Part shown: positions 1 through 6,273 of the stretch, piece by piece
Numbering within the stretch: position 1 is the stretch's first letter
Layout: each line of letters starts with the position of its first letter
Source: Bacteroidales bacterium
Lineage (GTDB): Bacteria > Bacteroidota > Bacteroidia > Bacteroidales > UBA932
Length of the DNA stretch: 40,488 bases
Reading direction: 5' to 3'
NCBI GenBank assembly: GCA_017555965.1
Contig: JAFZFH010000010.1
Location: 1-40,488, forward strand
The notes under the pieces: generated by a model
Databases searched by the model: none
The model's input: only the letters and a program-made list of their open reading frames with translations
What the model was told of the DNA's origin: nothing
Program-made: the position numbers and the translations under genes

Positions 1-73
1 GGTTGTTTTTAGCTCCGCATATTCAGTATAGACTTGGTCTTGCCTTTTAAGAACAATTAAAACACAAACAATA
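1..73. other. Probable host flank at the left edge
   Basis: These bases lie outside the outermost transposase-binding site and outside the last phage terminator. One minus-strand frame stays open across them (it contains RQDQVYTEYAELKTT), as a piece of a host gene would, but I do not recognise it. It does not look like the continuation of the VapE-like gene interrupted at the other end. The exact junction is uncertain. The only nearby TG dinucleotide, the usual terminus of Mu-type elements, is at 74-75. Confidence 0.4.
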
Positions 74-172
74 TGAAAGCAATCAAGTATAATCGCCAAA
101 TCGAAAAGCGACGAAAATCAATACGAAATGCGATTTTTCGAGCCCCGGAGCACTCCAATACGAAAAGCGACA
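74..172 (+). repeat. Left phage end with three transposase-binding sites
   Basis: Three 16-bp sites on the plus strand, at 98-113, 120-135 and 157-172, share the pattern AAWWCGAAAWGCGA. The same motif occurs at the right end in the opposite orientation, for example 120-135 matches the complement of 40227-40242 at 13 of 16 positions. Arrays of oriented sites at each terminus are the hallmark of MuA-type ends (L1-L3 and R1-R3). The true end base is not certain. If the end is TG at 74, the first site lies 24 bp in, compared with 8 bp at the right end. Confidence 0.6.
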
Positions 173-190
173 GAAATTTGACACGCACAC

Positions 191-232
191 AAGATAAAAA
201 GCCCTCGAATGAGACAATCATCCGAGGGCTTT
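191..232 (-). terminator. Terminator at the end of the leftward late operon
   Basis: A 10-bp stem (AAAGCCCTCG at 198-207 with CGAGGGCTTT at 223-232) lies just past the stop codon of the thymidylate-synthase-like gene. On the minus strand it is followed by a short T-run. It probably ends late transcription before the phage terminus and shows that the neighbouring gene belongs to the phage. Confidence 0.7.
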
Positions 233-249
233 CCACATTCTGGGTACCG

Positions 250-888
250 CTAAACATTCAGTTCAAACTTCACGTTTTCCTCGCCCTCAAGCAGGCGTTC
301 AGTACGTTGCAGGTTGGTCTCGTATATGTGAACGTTACCCAGGAAGAGCGTGATTGACTTCAAAGGGATATCTATCTGCCTTGCCATCAAATAAAGATGG
401 TAGATATCAGATGGAAGCCCGAGGTTTGCATCTGAACTTCTCTGATAGGCAGTAACAACCAGTTCGCCATCATCAATCTGGAACTGTACCAGACTCAAGC
501 AAGGGGCCTGATTGCTCTCCGCATCGGTTGATCCAAGGAAAAGGACATAGTTCTTTGAGTTCCTTTTCTCCTTGTTGATCTTGGAAATAAGACCAGGCAG
601 TTTCTCAAAATAGGTCGGGTAACTATTAACCAGAATAGAACCGCAGTAATCCCACCAGTTGATACCGACCTCTCGGTATTTCTCGACATTCCTTTCTCCT
701 TGCATAAACAGGGATAGTTCGTTCTTGAGCTTCTTTCGGGCTATTGAATGCCCTTCAAAGATGTCAAGCAGGTCCGCTGGGGTCATTGCCAGTTCCTGAT
801 TCAGGAGATACTTGATGTTCCCCTTTTTGTTGGTTTGGGTCTTACCTTCTGAAAGGATTTTACCCAGAATCGAATAGTACTTGTTCAT
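250..888 (-). CDS. Thymidylate synthase-family protein, dCMP hydroxymethylase-like
   Basis: A 212-residue thymidylate-synthase homologue, shorter than the usual 264. Recognisable landmarks are the catalytic Cys in QAPCLSLVQF (C130), the nucleotide-binding YQRSSD (R150, S151, D153), LGLPSDI at 155-162, and NVHIYETN with H187 and Y189. E57, in ELSLFMQG, aligns with catalytic Glu58 of the E. coli enzyme. The position equal to Asn177 of E. coli ThyA is Asp161. In T4-type dCMP hydroxymethylases an Asp here selects cytosine over uracil, so I infer a hydroxymethylase acting on dCMP rather than a thymidylate synthase. The Arg-Arg pair that binds phosphate from the other subunit is not conserved and the C-terminal tail is missing, so activity is uncertain. 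It is the last gene before the phage end, next to an adenine methylase, which fits DNA modification. Confidence 0.75.
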   Translation of the reverse strand: MNKYYSILGKILSEGKTQTNKKGNIKYLLNQELAMTPADLLDIFEGHSIARKKLKNELSLFMQGERNVEKYREVGINWWDYCGSILVNSYPTYFEKLPGLISKINKEKRNSKNYVLFLGSTDAESNQAPCLSLVQFQIDDGELVVTAYQRSSDANLGLPSDIYHLYLMARQIDIPLKSITLFLGNVHIYETNLQRTERLLEGEENVKFELNV

Positions 889-910
889 AGGTTTTCTTTC
901 TCATTTTTAA

Positions 911-932
911 GATAAAGCCACTTGACTTTATC
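911..932 (-). promoter_or_regulatory. Hairpin upstream of the thymidylate-synthase-like gene
   Basis: A 7-bp inverted repeat (GATAAAG at 911-917, CTTTATC at 926-932) sits in the 112-bp gap between the methylase and the thymidylate-synthase-like gene, about 22 bases before the start codon of the latter. It could be a weak terminator or a translation-control hairpin. I see no good promoter in this gap. Confidence 0.35.
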
Positions 933-1000
933 CGGTTAATCCATTGTTAAATCATTGATTTTTCGTAACTTTACACTGTATTAGAATGGGTTACTCTGCA

Positions 1001-1801
1001 TCAGAATAACGATGCTTGACCGCTGTCTTGGTAGTTGCAGACAATCCACTCCTCCTGCTTTCGTCGGCTTGTCTTGGACGCACTTATCGTTCTCTCTATT
1101 CGATGAATGATCCATCCGTTCTTTTCTGCATACTTTTCTATCGGATCATACGGAAACATCGTCAGCATAAACTTACCTTTGACGGTCTCGAGCAACTGTA
1201 GAAGCTGCTCCATATTCTGGGCGGAGAAGACCCCTTCATAATGTCCGCAGTCAGAGTTTATGTAAGGAGGATCGACAAAGTGAAAAGCCTCTGGGCAGTC
1301 ATAGGTTGCTATAACATCAAGTGCATTTCGATTCTCTATCGTAACCCTTTCAAGTCGCTTACAAAGATGCTCCGTAAATTCATCCTTGGCATTACGCAGC
1401 TTCTTTGGCATACCGCCTCCGAAGTCATACCCGAATGTTCCATCCATCATCGAGGCAAAGGACATCTTACACAACGCCCATACCGCCCAGGCTCTTTGAG
1501 CCGGAGAAAAGAATTCAGGATAAGCATTCACATGGGCTGCGTGTGCATGAATATCCCGGCTGTGAAGTGTCTTATCAATCTCTGCCTTCAGGTCTTTATA
1601 ATACATCTGTGCCATCCAATAGAAGTTTGTGAGTTCAGTATTGATGTCGTTTATTATCTCGGCTTCTGCCGGGTGTTTAGCGAATAATACTGCACCCCCC
1701 CCCACAAATGCCTCAGTGTAAAGGGAATGCTTCGGAATCAGAGGAAGGATGTGCTTGAGCATCGTCTGCTTGCCTCCATAATAAGTTATCGGTGTTCTCA
1801 T
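1001..1801 (-). CDS. DNA adenine-N6 methyltransferase, class D12 (Dam-like)
   Basis: A 266-residue methyltransferase of the D12 class. The N-terminal RTPITYYGGK and the cofactor-binding motif FVGGGAV (residues 32-38) bind S-adenosylmethionine, and the catalytic motif is DPPY at 177-180. It should methylate adenine N6 in a short site, in phages usually to protect DNA from host restriction or to mark it. The target site cannot be read from sequence. The three glycines of the cofactor motif are encoded by an uninterrupted run of nine G (1695-1703), so slippage there would truncate the protein after about 35 residues. The reading frame is intact in this copy. Confidence 0.9.
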   Translation of the reverse strand: MRTPITYYGGKQTMLKHILPLIPKHSLYTEAFVGGGAVLFAKHPAEAEIINDINTELTNFYWMAQMYYKDLKAEIDKTLHSRDIHAHAAHVNAYPEFFSPAQRAWAVWALCKMSFASMMDGTFGYDFGGGMPKKLRNAKDEFTEHLCKRLERVTIENRNALDVIATYDCPEAFHFVDPPYINSDCGHYEGVFSAQNMEQLLQLLETVKGKFMLTMFPYDPIEKYAEKNGWIIHRIERTISASKTSRRKQEEWIVCNYQDSGQASLF

Positions 1802-1822
1802 TTCTAATTCAGTTTTAATTGT

Positions 1823-1830
1823 TACCTTTG
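1823..1830 (+). promoter_or_regulatory. Candidate -7 promoter box for the structured RNA
   Basis: TACCTTTG followed by C matches the Bacteroidetes -7 consensus TAnnTTTG. It lies five bases before a long self-complementary element, so transcription would begin about where that element begins. No clear TTTG -33 box is visible. Confidence 0.45.
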
Positions 1831-1834
1831 CATT

Positions 1835-1969
1835 GTCTCACTTACTAAATACCCTATGGGTACAAAAACAGCGGTATTTCCGCAGCAAGGAGTTCTGCTC
1901 CCGGCTGTGCGGAGATACCGCTGTGTTAATAGTAAGTGAGACGACTATTTACAGGCTGGGAGCTTTTTT
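1835..1969 (+). ncRNA. Candidate structured non-coding RNA
   Basis: This gap between the methylase and the DUF6527-like gene holds nested complementary segments: an outer 13-bp perfect stem (1835-1847 with 1930-1942), a side hairpin TACCC-TAT-GGGTA (1850-1862), a 10-bp stem (1868-1877 with 1915-1924), CCGCA/TGCGG (1880-1884 with 1908-1912) and GGAG/CTCC (1889-1892 with 1898-1901). A -7 promoter box lies just upstream on the plus strand and six T follow at 1964-1969. GGGAGC at 1958-1963, before the T-run, can pair with GCTCCC at 1897-1902, which would compete with the inner hairpin. I infer an independent RNA of about 135 nt. The alternative is a structured spacer read on the minus strand with the flanking late genes. 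Confidence 0.5.
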
Positions 1970-1996
1970 ATTACCCACTCCCCGGGGCAAACAGAT

Positions 1997-2275
1997 TTAT
2001 ATATTTTCCATTTCTACAGTATTCCCTGCAAGGCGATGGGTGCAGTCATTCAGGAACTGCATCTTCCCATCCTTAATGAAAAAGTGGCAGAATCCGTCGT
2101 GCATTGTCACCGCTACCGATGGGTGCACGGTCGGGTTCTCGACATCACCGTTAAAACTCCACCAGGGTTTCCCATCCTTCTTGGTCCAGAACTGGTGAGT
2201 TCTGCCACAAGCCGGACATTTGAATCCCCAGATTTCCTCGGTGTCATTTGACAGTTGTAACTTGACTTTTGGCAT
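1997..2275 (-). CDS. DUF6527-like small zinc-binding phage protein
   Basis: A 92-residue protein with a CPACGRTH motif near the N-terminus, then WWSFNGDVENPTVHPSV, CHFFIKDGKMQFLNDCTH and LAGNT. This series of Cys, His and Asp/Asn landmarks fits the DUF6527 family, small proteins common in phages and prophages with no established function. The paired Cys and His residues suggest a bound metal. I chose the ATG at 2275 over one six codons upstream because it falls two bases past the preceding gene's stop and gives the N-terminus MPKVKLQL. It follows the reverse transcriptase and the 139-residue gene in the same operon. Confidence 0.6.
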   Translation of the reverse strand: MPKVKLQLSNDTEEIWGFKCPACGRTHQFWTKKDGKPWWSFNGDVENPTVHPSVAVTMHDGFCHFFIKDGKMQFLNDCTHRLAGNTVEMENI

Positions 2276-2277
2276 AA

Positions 2278-2697
2278 TTACTCCTCCAACCATTTATCGA
2301 CATACTTGATTGTTTCCTCACGGAAGGCCTGAAAGTCCGCCCATTCCTGGGTGTATTCAGCAATCTTCTCATCAGAGAGGATTCCACTCTCAAGACCGGC
2401 TTTATGCTGGAGCAACTGAATCTGATGCGTCTTTATCGCATCTTCCTCCGTCTGGAGGTATCTGCTCCTGATAATGCCGTTTATGAGTTTGTTTCTATCA
2501 AGTTCATCGCACTCGATGAGAGTACCTCCATCCGACATGCTCCCCGTATAAGAGAAGCCCGGAAGCGGAGTCGTAGCCTCCTCATTCGGATAATAATCCG
2601 CAGAGGATTCATTCAGATAAACTAAAAAATGCGCCCTGTCGTAACGACTTGGGCGCATCTGCTGCGGATATACCGCAGTGTAGGGTGATGTGTTCAT
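2278..2697 (-). CDS. Hypothetical protein next to the DGR reverse transcriptase
   Basis: A 139-residue protein whose start lies one base past the stop of the reverse transcriptase, so it is probably co-translated. The N-terminal half is rich in Tyr, Pro and Ser. The C-terminal half (from about residue 70) is charged and predicted helical, ending EYTQEWADFQAFREETIK. That tail resembles small tail-fibre assembly chaperones, which often follow fibre genes, but I do not recognise the family. It is not an obvious Avd, the basic four-helix DGR accessory protein, because it is acidic and not built of four even helices. A role in fibre assembly or in the DGR is inference from position. Confidence 0.5.
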   Translation of the reverse strand: MNTSPYTAVYPQQMRPSRYDRAHFLVYLNESSADYYPNEEATTPLPGFSYTGSMSDGGTLIECDELDRNKLINGIIRSRYLQTEEDAIKTHQIQLLQHKAGLESGILSDEKIAEYTQEWADFQAFREETIKYVDKWLEE

Positions 2698-2698
2698 T

Positions 2699-4297
2699 TT
2701 AAGTAAATTTATAAAACTTCTTGTTTCTTTTATTACTCTGAACGCTGATAACCGTCGGGGCAGGCAGATCCTCTCTTGTGAATTCGGTCTGTGCCTGCTC
2801 GATTAAGATCTTCGACCCGGTAAAAGAATAGTATTCCTTTCCCTTCTCGATAACCACTTCCCGGCCTTTGTCATCACGGTAGGTCAGTGTCTTTCCCTGC
2901 CATTCATAACGGATTGCAAGGCAAGGCTTCGGTTTAGTCTTTTCCTCATCATAGAACTCCTTGATGCTGTCCTGAACGACAAAGTCACGGAGTTCCATCA
3001 GATAGTCATCCTCCGCCCCTGAGTCTGGATAAAACAGGATCGCCTCGAAGCGTCTCTGCTGATCGTGGCTCATCTCAAATGGGCATTGGCTGCGCCGACG
3101 GTTAATCTTTGCGCCTAATCTTTCCTTTTTTGTCTCCATATTATATTTCCTTAACAGATTTATTGAATTTGCGTGTTTGATTGTGCCTATGAATGACGAA
3201 CAATGCTGCCTGACCTCTTTCTGGCTAAGCCCCAACTTAAATCCCTTCCGGATATGCCGGATTGCCTTGATCTTGTTTTTCTTTGCCACTCTGATATGGC
3301 CGTCGGCAAATATGCGATATCCTACAATAGGAAGACCATCTATCAGATTCCCGACTTGCCATTTAGGGTTCAAGGTCAGGCGAAGTTCTGATGACAGGTA
3401 CAATGCCATCCAGTCAAGCAAAATATGAAGGAATGTCTTATCCTCGTGAAGCACCACGAAGTTATCCATAAAACGGTAATAGTACTTGATTCCCTCACGA
3501 ACATAACCCTTGAACTTTTCGGAAAGGTATTGAACGCCTTTTGAAAGTTCTTTCAAATCGCTTTCATTCCTGGCACTGACGAACTTTTCAGATACATACT
3601 GACCAGCAAGGAAGTCCATCAAGACATCATTCTCGGCAATACCGAAGCACCTTCTTACATCGTGATCAAAATAGCACAGGGCCATATTCGCTATGACTGT
3701 TGAAATCTTCAGCCCGATAGGGACACCTGTATCTTCCCCGTGATCGTTTGTTCCCATCGGGGTACCGATACTGCTGTCAATCACCGTATCGAAGTGACGG
3801 AGCAGCCGAGGGTCCTTGATCTTCCTCCGGATATGAGCCTTCGGTATTCGAACAGGAATAGAAGCATACATTTTAGAGACATCACCGTTCAGAAAGTACT
3901 GAATCTTATCTCCGGCATTGAATATGTCATTACTGATTGTGTGGACCATAAGATGCTGGCCACGCCCGGGAATACTCGCATAGGAATGCCCGTCAAGGGC
4001 ACGGGCAAGTATTGGCTCTGACTTCAAGAGCATTGCCCAGTGGAAGACGTGATCCGGATATGGAAGCATCGAAAGAAAGCGGATCTTTCCTCTTTCGTTG
4101 ATGCTCTTGTAGGTATATTCGGATGTCTGATAGGATTCTGTGGAATAAAGATGAAGGAGGGTTTTAAGACTTTCAGGATCATTCCTGAAATCCTGTACCT
4201 CCTTCCTTCTTTTCTTCCGTCTGGAAGCGTAGAATTCCGCAGCTGCGAAATTCTCCTCTGTCTCTATCTCTTCAGATAGATGTCCGTACGCTTTCAT
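2699..4297 (-). CDS. DGR reverse transcriptase
   Basis: A 532-residue reverse transcriptase, long for a DGR enzyme (usually 300-400). Visible motifs: FLNGDVSKMYASI with the first catalytic Asp (D139), GVPIGLKIST (191-200) in place of the usual GxxxSQ segment, RFMDNFVVL with the second catalytic Asp (D278), and LPIVGYRIF (322-330). The catalytic YxDD box reads F-M-D-N, so the second Asp is Asn. About 75 residues are inserted between motifs 4 and 5, and some 120 residues follow the core. It should copy RNA of the template repeat (4476-4600) into cDNA with errors at adenines, which then replaces the variable repeat (4896-5020) in the upstream fibre gene. Gene order target-TR-RT is that of the Bordetella phage element. 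No Avd gene is visible. A group II intron or retron origin is disfavoured by the TR/VR pair. Confidence 0.93.
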   Translation of the reverse strand: MKAYGHLSEEIETEENFAAAEFYASRRKKRRKEVQDFRNDPESLKTLLHLYSTESYQTSEYTYKSINERGKIRFLSMLPYPDHVFHWAMLLKSEPILARALDGHSYASIPGRGQHLMVHTISNDIFNAGDKIQYFLNGDVSKMYASIPVRIPKAHIRRKIKDPRLLRHFDTVIDSSIGTPMGTNDHGEDTGVPIGLKISTVIANMALCYFDHDVRRCFGIAENDVLMDFLAGQYVSEKFVSARNESDLKELSKGVQYLSEKFKGYVREGIKYYYRFMDNFVVLHEDKTFLHILLDWMALYLSSELRLTLNPKWQVGNLIDGLPIVGYRIFADGHIRVAKKNKIKAIRHIRKGFKLGLSQKEVRQHCSSFIGTIKHANSINLLRKYNMETKKERLGAKINRRRSQCPFEMSHDQQRRFEAILFYPDSGAEDDYLMELRDFVVQDSIKEFYDEEKTKPKPCLAIRYEWQGKTLTYRDDKGREVVIEKGKEYYSFTGSKILIEQAQTEFTREDLPAPTVISVQSNKRNKKFYKFT

Positions 4298-4475
4298 TGT
4301 GTCTTACCTGTGTCAATGTGTCCTGGTGTAAATGTGTTCTGTCTGCTTTCTTTTCTTACAAGCGTCGTCGAATCAGTCTCCTGACCTACCGAAACCCGTT
4401 TGACCGTCTATTTTCCAGCGTGAGCCGAGGCCTGTCCTTAAACGCAGCTGCCGAGCAAACATCAACAGCCACAAA

Positions 4476-4600
4476 GTAGTGGGACGACGACAGGTTCGCA
4501 TTGGCATTCGAGGGGGCATTGTTACCATTGAAGTACGCCAAGCCATCGATGTCACCATTGTTAGCATTGCCAGCCCCGAGAGGGGCACGGGAACCGGAAG
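4476..4600 (-). repeat. DGR template repeat (TR)
   Basis: This 125-bp segment is the non-coding donor copy of the variable repeat 420 bp away. Read on the minus strand, it could encode the VR region with Asn at most variable positions (GAGNANNGDIDG and similar). AAY codons are the typical DGR design because mutating both adenines avoids stop codons. It holds 24 adenines in the coding sense and 15 of them differ in VR. None of the other 101 bases differs. Identity ends sharply at both edges. It lies in the 550-bp gap between the target gene and the reverse transcriptase, where no protein gene is needed. Confidence 0.96.
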
Positions 4601-4639
4601 ACCTACCGCCCGAAAGGACATGCCCACCATAAGGTGATG

Positions 4640-4647
4640 CAAAGGTA
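4640..4647 (-). promoter_or_regulatory. Candidate promoter for TR and reverse transcriptase
   Basis: On the minus strand TACCTTTG followed by C matches the Bacteroidetes -7 box. Transcription would begin near 4633, about 33 bases before TR, and run through TR into the reverse transcriptase. The -33 box is poor. It would let the template RNA be made separately from the tail operon. Confidence 0.45.
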
Positions 4648-4675
4648 GTAAAAATCCGTTTCAATAAACCGCCTC

Positions 4676-4699
4676 CGGCGGTATTCATAAACACCGCCG
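4676..4699 (-). terminator. GC-rich hairpin between target gene and TR
   Basis: CGGCGGT (4676-4682) and ACCGCCG (4693-4699) form a 7-bp stem with a 10-base loop. The next T-rich stretch on the minus strand is some 20 bases on, so termination is possible but not clear. It may separate the tail transcript from the TR transcript. Confidence 0.4.
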
Positions 4700-4754
4700 A
4701 TGACAGCCTTTCATAATATGAAGCACAGTATTTTCAAAGAACTTGTTTTGTTTG

Positions 4755-4796
4755 GTGCACTGCGTGCACGGGTTCTTGCTCAGCCTCTACGAGGCT
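4755..4796 (-). repeat. Twin hairpins downstream of VR
   Basis: Two compact inverted repeats follow the target gene's stop: AGCCTC-TAC-GAGGCT (4782-4796) and GTGCAC-TGC-GTGCAC (4755-4769), each a perfect 6-bp stem with a 3-base loop. In the Bordetella phage DGR a hairpin or cruciform shortly after VR helps mark the recipient site. These lie 100-140 bp past VR, further than that example, so the role is inferred. Confidence 0.4.
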
Positions 4797-4847
4797 TGCG
4801 CCGGGTTGCTTGGCTTGCCTGCCGTCCCTCTCAACCTCATCACGCTA

Positions 4848-6269
4848 TCAGGCAGCATAGACCTGCGGAACCGGGTTGAAATCGCCATCGACTTCGCAGA
4901 GGGACGACGACAGGTACGCATTGGCAGTCGAGGGGGCATAGCCACCATAGAAGAACGCCAAGCCAACGACGTCACCATGGCTAGCAAAGCCAGCCCCGAG
5001 AGGGGCACGGGAACCGGAAGTGGCGGTATCACCATAAGCACCATCACAGTAATATGTAGAGGATGTTGCGCCCGTCGATGACGGCATTCCGGCAAGTCCG
5101 TTAAAATTGAGCGTCTTCGAGTACTCCCAATTTCCGGCATTGCCTGGCAGCCAATCTCCCACATGGAGCATCTCGGAAGTCTTGCTGTAATCCCAAGTGG
5201 TAAGCGATGACTTTGCCACAAAGAATCTGTACGACGCATCTGATTGCTTGACTCCGACAATGCGATTCTTTCCGTGCCACAGATGGCCGTATGGGTTCTT
5301 GAGACCAAAGAACACCGGTACCGGAGCATTGTAAACGGTTGTGCCGGATGCATTCTTTACAGGATAATACGAGATACCTACACCGTCTGCAAGTTCGACT
5401 CCGGCAGAAGTAGGGATGACAGGATAATAATTGTTGTAAGTATCCCAGCTTGGCATTCCCGACACTCCGCTTCCGAGACCGCCCTGATATAGACCGTTAG
5501 CATCCTTGTTTGCATTGTAGGAAGCCTGGCAGTTCTTGGTGCCCATAATCACATAGAACAGTGTCGCTATGACGGTATCAATCCAGTACCAACCTGCACC
5601 CCAGCCGGAACCTCTATTCGCACCTTTCTGCTCAAAAGTAGCAGTTCCCAACACGGTAGCAGGATAGCCGAGCATCGAAAGGTTGTCTGCTGAAGCATTA
5701 CCCGACGCCAAGGCTGAACCGCCACCACCACGATACTGTGCATCAGTACTGATCAAAGAGCAGAGCTTATCATTAGTCCTATCCATCACGCCTGCATGGA
5801 ATGCTGAGATAGAAGCGACAGGAACCTTATAGCACTCCTTACCCGGGATCGGCTTGAGACTGATACCCATATACTGATATTCGCCCTCAATCCAGTAGGC
5901 AATATAAAACGGAGTACGCCATCCCCACATATACTGGCCCATTGATCCGTCCAGCTTGGCAGTCTCGCCTGTGGCCAGTTTGTAATGGTTAGTAGGGTCC
6001 AGTTTCTTTCTTGCGTGAGCATCATCCACCAGGTAGCAGCCCAAGCCCAAGAGGTTAGGAAGGTTCCTCAAGTAATCAAGATTGCCGACAGCCTCACCTG
6101 TTGGGGAACTGCCGTCAAGCAGCCAACGGCGACAGGCATAGCCATTGCCGTGTATCAGACTGGCAGGGAAGAATCCGTACTTGCTTCCGGAGGTCTTCTT
6201 GCCGAATACCACATCCTCATTGTCGATGGATGTGAAATGCTCGTAAGAGCCGAGTTTTTTCTTTGCCAT
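4848..6269 (-). CDS. DGR-diversified receptor-binding (tail tip) protein
   Basis: A 473-residue protein whose C-terminus has the look of a C-type-lectin or formylglycine-generating-enzyme-like fold, the usual scaffold for DGR variation: WDYSKTSEMLHVGDWLPG, WEYSKTLNFNGLAGMPSS, then SGSRAPLGAG with variable positions after it. The variable repeat covers about residues 417-458, and the last 15 residues (to VPQVYAA) lie outside it. Such proteins sit at the tail tip and bind host surface receptors. Compared with TR, Asn-encoding sites have become Phe, Ser, His, Tyr, Gly and Thr. The N-terminal 400 residues are rich in Gly, Tyr and Trp and are not otherwise recognised. It is the last structural gene of the leftward tail operon, four bases past the preceding fibre gene. 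Confidence 0.9.
   Translation of the reverse strand: MAKKKLGSYEHFTSIDNEDVVFGKKTSGSKYGFFPASLIHGNGYACRRWLLDGSSPTGEAVGNLDYLRNLPNLLGLGCYLVDDAHARKKLDPTNHYKLATGETAKLDGSMGQYMWGWRTPFYIAYWIEGEYQYMGISLKPIPGKECYKVPVASISAFHAGVMDRTNDKLCSLISTDAQYRGGGGSALASGNASADNLSMLGYPATVLGTATFEQKGANRGSGWGAGWYWIDTVIATLFYVIMGTKNCQASYNANKDANGLYQGGLGSGVSGMPSWDTYNNYYPVIPTSAGVELADGVGISYYPVKNASGTTVYNAPVPVFFGLKNPYGHLWHGKNRIVGVKQSDASYRFFVAKSSLTTWDYSKTSEMLHVGDWLPGNAGNWEYSKTLNFNGLAGMPSSTGATSSTYYCDGAYGDTATSGSRAPLGAGFASHGDVVGLAFFYGGYAPSTANAYLSSSLCEVDGDFNPVPQVYAA
4896..5020 (-). repeat. DGR variable repeat (VR)
   Basis: This is the recipient copy of TR, inside the 3' part of the target gene. The 15 differences from TR fall at TR positions 4477, 4480, 4496, 4507, 4520, 4522, 4523, 4529, 4534, 4546, 4550, 4559, 4561, 4567 and 4568, and every one is A in the coding sense of TR. 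The GC-rich stretch at its 3' coding end (CCTGTCGTCGTCCC) is identical in both copies and is the likely initiation-of-homing region. Confidence 0.96.
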
Positions 6270-6273
6270 AATG

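Noticed and set aside
1833-2198. Open frame of 121 codons on the plus strand through the structured RNA
   Set aside because: It runs through the nested stems and antisense to the DUF6527-like gene. No ribosome site or homology pattern supports it.
4386-4694. Open frame reading through TR with many Asn
   Set aside because: The Asn-rich product is the expected translation of a DGR template repeat, not a protein gene. It begins and ends in non-homologous sequence.
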